DNA of 6,378 nt, taken from Planctomycetota bacterium (GTDB lineage Bacteria; Planctomycetota; Planctomycetia; Isosphaerales; Isosphaeraceae). Shown in pieces: positions 1 through 6,327 of the stretch. The notes under the pieces were generated by a model. The model did no database searches. It was not told the origin of the DNA and saw only the letters and a program-made list of their open reading frames with translations. Position numbers and translations under genes: made by a program. Positions within the stretch are counted from its first letter, which is position 1, and each line of letters starts with the position of its first letter. Location: the NCBI GenBank assembly GCA_021777685.1, contig JAJYDH010000380.1, positions 1 through 6,378 on the forward strand. Reading direction: 5' to 3'.

Positions 1-2354
1 GCCGCCTCGGCGGCGGCCTTGAGAGCGGCGGTCGCGGCGTCGATCCGCTCGACCAGCGCGGGGAGCTGGGCGGCCAGCATCTCGGCGTCGTTCTCGATGA
101 TCGCCTGGCGGACCCCGGGGAGGGTCCACGAGGCGTACCCGGTCGTCAGGCCCGGGGCGTAGACGGCGTGGCGGAACCAGGGGCGGCCGGGGAGCCCCCT
201 GGCGAGCAGGAACGACCGCTCGACCTTCGTGAGCGCGTCGTTGACCTTCGAGAGCTGCGCCTGGGGCACGCCGTCGCGACGGGCCAGGGCCTCGGTCGCC
301 GCGTCGAGGGCCGCCGCCTGGCCCTCGAACGCCCGGATCGACGCGACCAGCCGGGGGAGCCCCTCGAAGACGACCGGCGGGCGGGCCGACTCGGAGTCGA
401 CCGTCCGGGCCTTCCTCGCGACGATCCGGCGGAGGTCGTCGACCTGCTCGCGGAGGGCCTCGCCGTAGGGGACGAACCGGAGCGGCACGACCTCGGCCCC
501 GGCGGCCCGCATGGCGATCAGCGTGTAGAGCCGGGCGGCCGTGGCGTGGGTGACGAACTCGGGGTCGCCGAACCGCTCCATCCAGAAGAAGTCGTCGTAG
601 ATCGAGTGGTAGACCCCGTACCGGCCGCTGAACCCGACGTCGAGCGACGGCACGCCCAGATGGTCGAGGAACGCCGTGTAGTCCGACCCCGAGCCCAGGG
701 CGTTGAGCTGCGGCGAGAACCGCCGGCCCGCCGCCCCGTTGGAGGCCCCGGCGTAGGGTTTGGATGGGTCCTCGGCCCCGTTCGGGGCGTCCCAGAGGCC
801 GTCGAGGTCGACCGGCGCCGCGTTCGCCCAGCCGGCCCGGCGCTTGGCCATCCAGAGGTCGCGCAGGGGCCGGCCCGAGCGGACGTCGTTGATCGAGCCG
901 GCGGCCTCCAGCAGGAGGTCGCGGAGCGACGGGACGCCGTCGACGTCCAGCTCCGGGCCCGAGACGGCCGAGTCGACGTTCAGGAGCATCACCGCCCGCT
1001 CGGTGATCGCCTCGGCGTTCTGGTCGGACCACTCGGTCGAGCCGACCAGGCCGTATTCCTCGGCGTCCCAGCTCGCGTATTTCAGGCTCCGCCTCGGCTT
1101 CCACCCCTGGTTCACGGCCGAGCCCAGGGCCCGGCACATCTCCAGGGTGGACGACGTCCCGCTGCCCGGGTCGACCGCCCCGTAGACCCAGGCGTCGCGG
1201 TGGTTGCCGATCATCACCCAGCGGTCGGGCTCGACCGTCCCCGGGATGGTCGCGATCACGTTCCAGATGGGCCGGATCTGGTAGTCCATCTCGACCTGAA
1301 AATGGACCTCCGCCGGCCCGGGGCCCGAGTGGTACGCCAGCGGCAGGCCCCCTTGCCAGCCCATCGGCACGTTCGACCCGCCCATCGCCCTCAGGATCGG
1401 CAGGGCCGCGTCGTAGCTGATGGGCAGCGACGGGATGGTCGCGTAATAGTCTTCGCGGACCAGGCCGGTCTCCTTCTCCCAGGCCTGGACGGCCTGGATG
1501 GGCGTGTTCCGCGAGTCGGGAGGGGTGAACCCGGAAACGACGATCGGGAATCCGTTCCTCCGGTCGATCGGCAGTCGCTTCGCATCCTTGGTCGAGGGGC
1601 CGTTGGGCGTGGAGGGGTCGCCGGGGCCGAGCGAGAGGAACTGGACGCTCCCCCGCTGGAGCGACGAGCCGGGCCGGAACGGGCCGTTGGGGTAGACGTC
1701 GCCCCGGCCGTAGCCGTCGTCGGCCGGGTCGGAGTAGATCAGGATGCCGATCGCCCCGCGCTTCTGGGCGTTGCGGACCTTGAGGCCGCGGAACAGCTCG
1801 CCGTAACGGACCAGGACGATCTTGCCCCGGACGTCGACGCCCATCTTCTCCAGGGCGGCGAAGTCCTCGGGCCGGCCGTAATTCGCGTAGACGACCTGGC
1901 CGGTGACGTCGCCGGAGACGCCGTAGCCGTGGAAGCCGGGGAAGGCGTCGGGGCTGGCCGAGTCCTTGTCGGCGGCCACGGCGTCCTCGGTGATCTTCAG
2001 CGTCTGCTTGTCGGGCCGGACAAGCTCGCACTGGACGTGGGTGGGATAATTGAGCAGGACCTCATATTCGACGATCTCGGTCTGCCAGCCCCAGGATTTG
2101 AGCTTGTCGCGGACGTCCTCGGCGGTCTTGCGGTCGGCGGGGGTCCCGGCGACGTGGGGCTCCTCGGTCAGGGCTCGGAGCCAGACCCGGGCGGCGTCCG
2201 GGGTGGGGACGGCCAGGGCGTGGGCCTCGGCCTTCGTCTGGGCGGGCCTCGAGCCGGGCGCGAAGCCGATCATCCCGTCCTGGCCTCGGGCCGGGGCCGC
2301 CAGGGCGACGGCGATCAGCAGGCCGAGCGGCGCGGGGGTCGGACGTCCATGCAT
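1..2354 (-). CDS. Secreted M28B zinc peptidase, glutamate carboxypeptidase II (PSMA)-like, 3' end cut by window edge
   Basis: The minus frame is open for 784 codons from ATG at 2354-2352 and runs off position 1 without a stop. Residues 1-24 look like a Sec signal peptide (hydrophobic core LGLLIAVALAA, likely cleavage after APARG), so the enzyme should be exported. A PA domain at about residues 150-250 contains GKIVLVRYGELFRG and YSDPADDGYG. The peptidase domain has the two-zinc set of the PSMA family: H385 (GNHRDAW), D395 (GAVDPGSG), E432-E433 (WDAEEYG, general base plus ligand), D461 (LLNVDSA) and H583 (VYHSIYDD), with the spacing of human PSMA (37 residues from Asp to Glu, 29 from Glu to Asp). 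The TFR-type dimerisation domain follows, with GLPGRPWFRHAVYAPG. By comparison with PSMA, only a few C-terminal residues should be missing. Likely role: extracellular carboxypeptidase or aminopeptidase trimming peptides; substrate unknown. Residues 267-304 look like an extra insertion. Confidence 0.93.
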   Translation of the reverse strand, partial: MHGRPTPAPLGLLIAVALAAPARGQDGMIGFAPGSRPAQTKAEAHALAVPTPDAARVWLRALTEEPHVAGTPADRKTAEDVRDKLKSWGWQTEIVEYEVLLNYPTHVQCELVRPDKQTLKITEDAVAADKDSASPDAFPGFHGYGVSGDVTGQVVYANYGRPEDFAALEKMGVDVRGKIVLVRYGELFRGLKVRNAQKRGAIGILIYSDPADDGYGRGDVYPNGPFRPGSSLQRGSVQFLSLGPGDPSTPNGPSTKDAKRLPIDRRNGFPIVVSGFTPPDSRNTPIQAVQAWEKETGLVREDYYATIPSLPISYDAALPILRAMGGSNVPMGWQGGLPLAYHSGPGPAEVHFQVEMDYQIRPIWNVIATIPGTVEPDRWVMIGNHRDAWVYGAVDPGSGTSSTLEMCRALGSAVNQGWKPRRSLKYASWDAEEYGLVGSTEWSDQNAEAITERAVMLLNVDSAVSGPELDVDGVPSLRDLLLEAAGSINDVRSGRPLRDLWMAKRRAGWANAAPVDLDGLWDAPNGAEDPSKPYAGASNGAAGRRFSPQLNALGSGSDYTAFLDHLGVPSLDVGFSGRYGVYHSIYDDFFWMERFGDPEFVTHATAARLYTLIAMRAAGAEVVPLRFVPYGEALREQVDDLRRIVARKARTVDSESARPPVVFEGLPRLVASIRAFEGQAAALDAATEALARRDGVPQAQLSKVNDALTKVERSFLLARGLPGRPWFRHAVYAPGLTTGYASWTLPGVRQAIIENDAEMLAAQLPALVERIDAATAALKAAAEA

Positions 2355-2369
2355 AAAAAAAGCCCTTTT
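2355..2369 (-). promoter_or_regulatory. Ribosome binding site of the M28 peptidase gene
   Basis: Read on the minus strand, AAAAGGG (2369-2363) is followed by C and a run of seven T, then ATG. The AAAGGG core is 8 nt from the start codon, a good Shine-Dalgarno distance, and it supports ATG 2354 as the start. A second ATG four bases further in is out of frame. The T-rich spacer is unusual in such GC-rich DNA and should keep the start unstructured. Confidence 0.6.
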
Positions 2370-2382
2370 CCCGGAGAGATGC

Positions 2383-2411
2383 TTGACAGGCGAGGCGTCC
2401 CCGAATCAAAC
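2383..2411 (+). promoter_or_regulatory. Candidate sigma70-type promoter for the plus-strand genes
   Basis: TTGACA (2383-2388) matches the -35 consensus exactly. At 17-nt spacing the -10 would be TCAAAC (2406-2411), only 3 of 6 matches. If used, transcription would start near 2418 and give a leader of about 190 nt before GTG 2607. Low confidence, because the -10 is poor and promoter consensus in this lineage is uncertain. Confidence 0.25.
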
Positions 2412-2545
2412 TCTGGCGAGCGGACCGTCGCCTTCACAAAATACGCCGATCGGCCGCGCGAATCCAGTCCCCAGGCGTCGGCCGTCACGTCAATCGCCGG
2501 TCCGGTCCGTTCTCGAAACCGCGTCAGTTTCCTGTCCGCCCGGCC

Positions 2546-2581
2546 CGCCGGCCGGTCGTCCCACCGGGTGGCGAGCCGGCG
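2546..2581 (+). promoter_or_regulatory. Potential stem-loop in the leader of the hypothetical gene
   Basis: CGCCGGC (2546-2552) is the exact reverse complement of GCCGGCG (2575-2581), giving a 7-bp all-GC outer stem. Inside it, CCAC (2561-2564) can pair with GTGG (2568-2571) around a 3-nt loop. The structure ends 9 nt before the purine-rich ribosome binding site. It could influence translation initiation, but stems like this arise often by chance at this GC content. Confidence 0.25.
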
Positions 2582-2590
2582 CCCGTCGCG

Positions 2591-2602
2591 GAGAAAGGGG
2601 AG
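2591..2602 (+). promoter_or_regulatory. Ribosome binding site that sets the GTG start of the hypothetical gene
   Basis: The purine block GAGAAAGGGGAG lies 4 nt from GTG at 2607-2609, and its AAAGGGG core ends 6 nt from it. The reading frame is open far upstream, back through the antisense of the peptidase gene, so this site is the main reason for choosing GTG 2607. The in-frame ATG at 2349 would begin opposite the peptidase start and has no comparable site. Confidence 0.6.
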
Positions 2603-2606
2603 TCTC

Positions 2607-3128
2607 GTGGGCCTGTCGTTCACCGTCGGGGGAGCCAGAGGGACGTTCGAGGATCGGTTCGCCGTCGAGGTCGCCGGGGTGCTCGACAATGCCTTCGGCG
2701 CCGAGGGGGACTGGGAGGGTGTCGCCCCTCGCCACTTCGGCGAGCTGGTCGACACCGGCTGGGTCGAGCTGCAAGGCCGGGCCTCGGAGGAGCTGGGGGC
2801 CGACGCCCTGACGAACCTGCTGGCCCTCGGGGCCGAAGGGCGGGGGGTCTACCTGCCGACGCACGTCCGGGCGGTCTCGCTGCCGCTCTCGGCCGGCGGG
2901 CCTCTCCGATGCGCCAGCCTGCCCGGCCTCCGGGCCGAGCTGGCCGAGCTGGCCGCCCGCTGGGAATTGCCCCTGGACGACGAGGGGTTGCAGCAGCTCC
3001 TCCAGGTCAGCCAGGACCCCGACGACGGCTGGGTCGCCGACGCGCCGGAGATCCTCACCTTCGCCCGCCTCGCCCTCGCCGCGAACGAGGCGACCCGGCG
3101 CGATTGCCCGCTCTGGGTGGTCGGTTGA
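2607..3128 (+). CDS. Hypothetical acidic protein, 173 aa, lysine-free
   Basis: I do not recognise this family. The chosen GTG start follows a strong purine-rich ribosome binding site and gives MGLSFTVGG. The protein has no signal peptide or membrane segment and should be cytoplasmic. It contains about 27 Asp/Glu, 12 Arg and no Lys, so it is strongly acidic. Two cysteines are present (C102 in LRCASLPG, C167 in RDCPLWVV). Residues 107-135 (LRAELAELAARW, then LQQLLQVSQD) look helical, and the end (EILTFARLALAANEATRRDCPLWVV) looks like a conserved helix closing on a hydrophobic strand. The acyltransferase gene begins 32 bp after its stop on the same strand, so co-transcription is plausible, but nothing links the functions. 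Confidence refers to the gene being real. Confidence 0.7.
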   Translation: MGLSFTVGGARGTFEDRFAVEVAGVLDNAFGAEGDWEGVAPRHFGELVDTGWVELQGRASEELGADALTNLLALGAEGRGVYLPTHVRAVSLPLSAGGPLRCASLPGLRAELAELAARWELPLDDEGLQQLLQVSQDPDDGWVADAPEILTFARLALAANEATRRDCPLWVVG

Positions 3129-3160
3129 GGGGCGATCTCGGGGAACGTTGAGGCCGCCGG

Positions 3161-4225
3161 ATGCCGCACAAGCCGCAGCTCGACGGCCTCCGATTCCTCG
3201 CGTTCCTCGCCGTCTTCTACTTCCACGCCTACCCCGGGATGGGATATCCCGGGCCCGAGGGGGTGCAGGTCTTCTTCACCCTCTCCGGCTTCCTCATCAC
3301 CCGGATCTTGATCCTGGGCGAGACCGGCCGGATCGGCCACGACCTGGGCCGGTTCTACTTCCGCCGGACGCTGAGGATTTTCCCGCTCTATTACGCGGTC
3401 GTCCTTGGGCTCTGGCTTCATGGCCTTTTGCCGGGACTCGGCTGGTATCTCACCTATACCTACAACGTCCGGGCCTACCTCCTGCCCGGCTGGGGCGGGC
3501 CTGTCGGGCATTTCTGGACGCTCAGCGTCGAGGAGCAATTCTACCTCCTCTTCCCCCCGGCGCTGCTCCTGACCCCTCCCCGGCTCCGGTTCGCGATGGT
3601 GGCCGCCCTGCTGGTCGGCTCGAAGGCGTTCCAGGCCTACGCCCGGACCCACCTCACGCTCCCCTGGTCGGGGTTCCTGCTCCCCTATTGCGGCGAGCAC
3701 CTGCTCTGGGGCTGCCTGGCCGGGCTGATCGAGCTTCGGGCGAAGCCGGGCAAGTGGGAAGGGCCGCTTTGCCTGCTGGCCGGGGTCCCCCTGATGGTGC
3801 TCGGCCGGAGCCGCCCGGGATGGTGGACCACGCCGCCCGACCCCTCGATCGTCCTCGGGACGCTCTCCTGCTTCGGGCTCGGGAGCGCCCTGGTCGTCTT
3901 CGGGCTCTGGCGGACATCCCGGCCCTGGATCATCGCCCCGCTGACATTCGGGCCGGTCGCTTATCTTGGCCGAATCAGTTACGGATTATATGTTTTTCAT
4001 TTGCTGGTCCTGGAGCGCGGCTGGTTCTCTTATTATGTCCCGGAATATTACCTGTTCTACCGGATGCCCTACAGCGAGCTGGGGCTGACGATCGCGATCT
4101 CGGCCCTGTCGTGGCACCTGTTCGAGCGGCCGATCAATCGCCTGAAGGATCGGGCGGGTCGGGAGGCGGCGGCTCGGGCGATCGGGCGAATCTGGCGGGC
4201 AGCACGACGACGTTATCGGGGCTGA
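3161..4225 (+). CDS. Acyltransferase 3 family integral membrane protein (OafA/YrhL-like)
   Basis: This 354-aa inner-membrane protein should transfer an acyl group, commonly acetyl, to a sugar or other hydroxyl on a cell-surface polymer; the acceptor cannot be told from sequence. Family hallmarks are in order: the N-terminal LDGLRFLAFLAVFYFH with putative catalytic H22, then VQVFFTLSGFLITR (residues 35-48), FRRTLRIFPLYY (67-78) with the conserved Arg cluster, FWTLSVEEQFYLLFP (118-132) with E124/E125, GRISYGLYVFH (270-280) and the terminal FERPINRL (321-328). Many hydrophobic segments, roughly ten, lie between. There is no SGNH extension, and the length suits a stand-alone membrane domain. The ATG is preceded by GAGG at 3150-3153, 7 nt upstream. 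The last 92 bp overlap the convergent ABC ATPase gene. Codons around 3959-4060 are unusually AT-rich, including a TTA at 3986. Confidence 0.92.
   Translation: MPHKPQLDGLRFLAFLAVFYFHAYPGMGYPGPEGVQVFFTLSGFLITRILILGETGRIGHDLGRFYFRRTLRIFPLYYAVVLGLWLHGLLPGLGWYLTYTYNVRAYLLPGWGGPVGHFWTLSVEEQFYLLFPPALLLTPPRLRFAMVAALLVGSKAFQAYARTHLTLPWSGFLLPYCGEHLLWGCLAGLIELRAKPGKWEGPLCLLAGVPLMVLGRSRPGWWTTPPDPSIVLGTLSCFGLGSALVVFGLWRTSRPWIIAPLTFGPVAYLGRISYGLYVFHLLVLERGWFSYYVPEYYLFYRMPYSELGLTIAISALSWHLFERPINRLKDRAGREAAARAIGRIWRAARRRYRG
4134..4225. other. 92-bp tail-to-tail overlap of the acyltransferase and ABC ATPase genes
   Basis: The acyltransferase stop TGA is at 4223-4225 on the plus strand and the ATPase stop TGA is at 4136-4134 on the minus strand, so both 3' ends are coding in antisense. 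The overlap begins within the conserved FERPI motif of the acyltransferase (residue 325 on) and takes in the end of the ATPase TOBE region (SPDNVVVLP). The remainder encodes the acyltransferase basic tail and the ATPase proline-rich tail (EPPPPDPPDPSGD). No T-tailed terminator hairpin is visible for either transcript. Confidence 0.85.
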
Positions 4226-5264
4226 CGTGGACGGTCAGGCCCTGCCCTTCGCGGAGCCCCCGCGACTGCGACTGGAGCGCCAGGGCGATCACCGGCCAGT
4301 CGTTCGGCCCTCGCAGGTGGACCTGGCGGACCTCGCCGAGGAAGACCAGGCGCTCGACCGTCGCGGCGAACCGATTGGCGTCGAACGCCGCGTTCGGGCC
4401 GATCCCCAGCGCCTCCGGCCGGAGCGCGACCGTCACCGGCGAGCCGGTCGGGAGCGGCCCGGCCTCGGCCCGGCCGACCAGCCGGCCCAGCGGCGTCCGG
4501 ACGATCAGGTCGCCCCGAGGGTCGGTCGACTCGACCTGGCCCTGGATCAGGTTGATGGGGCCGAGGAACCGCGCGACGAACGAGTCGACCGGACGGTTGT
4601 AGACCTCGGCCGGCGGGCCCGACTGGACGATCCGGCCCAGGTCCATGACCGCCAGGTGGTCGGCCATCGCCAGGGCCTCGCGGGCCTCGGAGGTCAGGAC
4701 CAGGGTCGTGGTCTCGGCCTCGGCCAGGACCCGGCTGACCTCGTCGCGGAACTCGCCCCGGACCCGCTCCTCCAGCCGGCCGAGCGGGTCGTCGAGGATC
4801 AGGAGGTCGGGCTCCAGGACCAGGGCCCTGGCCAGCGCGACCCGCTGCCTCTGGAGCCCGGACAGCTCCTCGGGGCGACGACTCGCCAGCGTGTCGAGCC
4901 TGGCCATTCCCAGCGCGTCGGCCACCTGCGTCCTGCGGTCGCGGCGAGGAACCCCTCGAATCTTGAGCGGGTAGCCGACGTTCTCGGCCACGGTCATGTG
5001 GGGCCAGAGGGCGTCATCCTGGAAGACCAGGCCGACCCGACGGGCCTCGGGGGGGAGGTCGTGGACGAGCCGTCCGTCGAAGTAGATCTCGCCGTCGTCC
5101 AGCGATTCGAGCCCGGCGATCAGCCGGGCCATCGTCGTCTTGCCCGAGCCCGACGGGCCGAGCACGAACGACATCTCGCCGGGTCGGAGTTCCAGCGAGG
5201 CGCCGTCGACGACGGCGACCTCGTCGTGACGCTTGACCAGGTTTTCGAGCACGACGCGGATCAT
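4134..5264 (-). CDS. ABC importer ATPase, PotA/FbpC-like with TOBE domain, variant catalytic motifs
   Basis: The product is 376 aa, normal for an importer ATPase with a C-terminal regulatory domain. ATG at 5264-5262 overlaps the upstream lipoprotein stop as ATGA, suggesting translational coupling. The frame is open further upstream, but homology begins at MIRVVLENLVKRH. Motifs in order: Walker A GPSGSGKTT (36-44), Q-loop VFQDDALWPHMTVAEN (Q82), signature LSGLQRQR (134-141), Walker B LLILDDP (154-160), D-loop position GRLE (162-165) and H-loop region LVLTSEAREALAMADH (188-203). RFLGPINLIQG (232-242) leads into a TOBE_2-like domain (VALRPEALGI; RLVFLGEVRQVHL; VVVLP). Departures from consensus are Leu for the second signature Gly, D159 for the catalytic Glu and S192 for the switch His. 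Expected to energise a permease using the adjacent binding lipoprotein; substrate unknown (iron, polyamine and phosphonate importers share this architecture). Hydrolysis may be weak or absent. Confidence 0.9.
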   Translation of the reverse strand: MIRVVLENLVKRHDEVAVVDGASLELRPGEMSFVLGPSGSGKTTMARLIAGLESLDDGEIYFDGRLVHDLPPEARRVGLVFQDDALWPHMTVAENVGYPLKIRGVPRRDRRTQVADALGMARLDTLASRRPEELSGLQRQRVALARALVLEPDLLILDDPLGRLEERVRGEFRDEVSRVLAEAETTTLVLTSEAREALAMADHLAVMDLGRIVQSGPPAEVYNRPVDSFVARFLGPINLIQGQVESTDPRGDLIVRTPLGRLVGRAEAGPLPTGSPVTVALRPEALGIGPNAAFDANRFAATVERLVFLGEVRQVHLRGPNDWPVIALALQSQSRGLREGQGLTVHVSPDNVVVLPARFARSPEPPPPDPPDPSGD

Positions 5265-6322
5265 GAGGGGACGTACCCCCCCGCCACCCGGGCGACCCGC
5301 CGGTAGAGCTGCCGGGTCCAGGCGGTCCACTCGCCCCGGAGCCAGGCCCGGAACCGGGGCTCGCCGGCCAGCCGGCCCTCGACGGCGCCGGCGATCTCGG
5401 CGAGCAGGGCGCCGTCGACCGGTCGTTTCGGCGCCTCCCAGCTCCGGCGGAGCCACGCCCGAGCCTCCGGGTCGGGGGCGATCTGCTCGGCCAGCGTCTC
5501 CAGGAGCGAGGCGCCCGAGGGGTCGGCCCGGAGCTTCAGGACCGAGGCCGGCGGCCAGGGGGGCCGCTCGCCGATCGACGCCTCGGCCTTCGCCGGGTGC
5601 CCGAACCGCCGGAGGGCCGCCTCGGCGTCGCGAAGCTCCTCGTGCGAGTCCACCAGCGCCGCGCCCAGGAGGTCCGCGAGCAGCCCGTCGGCCCGAACCT
5701 CGCGGGCGTCCGGCTCCTGGGCCGGACCCGTCCAGCCTCGCGACTCCAGCGACCGGACGAATCGAGCGGCCCGGTCGGGATGGCTCCCGCCCCGGACGAA
5801 GGCCACGCATCCGCCCCGGCCCGGCGAAGTCGAACCGAAGGTCGGCCGGGCCACGCTCGCCGTCCGGACCAGCTTCTCGTAACCCCTGTCCCAGCCCTCG
5901 GCGAGGAGGACCGACTTCGCCTCGTCGAGCGAGGATGGGTCGTCGCGAGGGTCGCCGAATCCGGTCGAGTTGGCGGCGGAATTCAAAGCCAACCCCGGCC
6001 GATGGACCGCACGACGATCGCCGAGCCACGGCCCGTCGGCGGGATGCGCGGGGCCGAGGAAAAGGTCGACGCCCCCTCGCCGGCCGACCACGCTTGCCAG
6101 CCTCTCCGGGTCGGCAAGCTCGACCCAGACGATCGGCCCTGACTGCCCGGCTCCCGAACGGCCCATCGTCTCGATCTCAATTCGGGCTCCTGTCGGCCAG
6201 GTGGTCGCGATGATCAGTGGGGCCTCGCCCGACGGGCCGCAGCCGACCAGGCCGGCCAACGACAAGGCCGCCAAGGCCCCGCGCCAACTCGAACCCAATC
6301 GGTCGTAAGTCCAGGTTGGCAA
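5261..6322 (-). CDS. Lipoprotein resembling an ABC transporter solute-binding protein, atypical
   Basis: The start called is TTG at 6322-6320, with GAGGA immediately upstream on the minus strand; the product is 353 aa. The frame has no stop back to the window edge and no ATG or GTG there. A second TTG at codon 9 (6298) would also give a good signal peptide. Residues 13-28 (WRGALAALSLAGLVGC) form a type II signal with a perfect LVGC lipobox, so C28 should be lipidated and the protein anchored at the membrane facing the periplasm. Binding-protein-like traits are the opening strand APLIIATTW, GGVDLFLGPA (83-92), LALNSAAN (111-118), DPRDDPSSL (124-132) and CVAFVRGGSHPDRAARFVRSLE (172-193). Residues 200-353 are helical and contain ERPPWPPASVLKLRADP and FRAWLRGEWTAWTRQLYRRVARVAGG; I know no matching domain. 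The ATGA overlap with the ATPase gene is the best support for a transporter role. The central fold looks short. Confidence 0.75.
   Translation of the reverse strand: MPTWTYDRLGSSWRGALAALSLAGLVGCGPSGEAPLIIATTWPTGARIEIETMGRSGAGQSGPIVWVELADPERLASVVGRRGGVDLFLGPAHPADGPWLGDRRAVHRPGLALNSAANSTGFGDPRDDPSSLDEAKSVLLAEGWDRGYEKLVRTASVARPTFGSTSPGRGGCVAFVRGGSHPDRAARFVRSLESRGWTGPAQEPDAREVRADGLLADLLGAALVDSHEELRDAEAALRRFGHPAKAEASIGERPPWPPASVLKLRADPSGASLLETLAEQIAPDPEARAWLRRSWEAPKRPVDGALLAEIAGAVEGRLAGEPRFRAWLRGEWTAWTRQLYRRVARVAGGYVPS
5267..5279 (-). promoter_or_regulatory. Small GC hairpin next to the ATPase start codon
   Basis: On the minus strand, GGGG (5279-5276), a 5-nt loop and CCCC (5270-5267) lie just before the ATG at 5264. 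The G-run, the only Shine-Dalgarno-like sequence nearby, falls in the stem. Ribosomes finishing the lipoprotein gene would melt it, so ATPase translation may depend on translation of the upstream gene. This is inference from position and pairing only. Confidence 0.3.
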
Positions 6323-6327
6323 TCCTC

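Larger units (their letters stand above)
2355..2606. other. Divergent intergenic region between peptidase and hypothetical genes
   Basis: No gene is convincing here, although frames stay open because of base composition. It is the most AT-containing intergenic stretch of the window near 2353-2445, and promoters for both flanking genes should lie in it. On the plus strand there is a perfect TTGACA at 2383-2388. On the minus strand, TATTTT (2443-2438) could be a -10, with only a weak -35 (TGGATT, 2466-2461) 17 nt upstream. The right part (2546-2581) can form a GC-rich stem-loop before the ribosome binding site of the plus-strand gene. Confidence 0.6.

Noticed and set aside
168..2606. Very long plus-strand open frame running into the hypothetical gene
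   Set aside because: It is antisense to the peptidase gene, which has a signal peptide and all zinc ligands in the opposite frame. The plus-strand translation is low-complexity R/G/D/P/V sequence typical of a GC-rich shadow frame. Only the part from GTG 2607 has its own ribosome binding site and protein-like composition.
2849..3700. Minus-strand open frame across the hypothetical and acyltransferase genes
   Set aside because: It is antisense to acyltransferase-3 motifs and has E/R/G/P-rich sequence without domain features.
4134..5264. Considering the ATPase gene a pseudogene because of its altered motifs
   Set aside because: The frame is intact at full length, with Walker A, Q-loop and TOBE sequence preserved and normal GC-rich codon use, so inactivity of the gene is not supported; only altered catalysis is suggested.
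4227..5306. Plus-strand open frame opposite the ATPase
   Set aside because: The translation is D/R/G/Q-rich without recognisable motifs and lies antisense to a clear ABC ATPase domain.
5265..6029. Upstream extension of the ATPase frame to a 631-residue protein
   Set aside because: The additional residues are Arg/Gly/Pro-rich shadow sequence lying over the lipoprotein gene in another frame of the same strand. ABC homology starts at the ATG at 5264, which forms a classic ATGA overlap.
5233..6213. Plus-strand open frame opposite the lipoprotein
   Set aside because: It is almost entirely Arg/Pro/Gly/Ala, a base-composition artefact, and the minus strand carries a lipobox-containing signal peptide.
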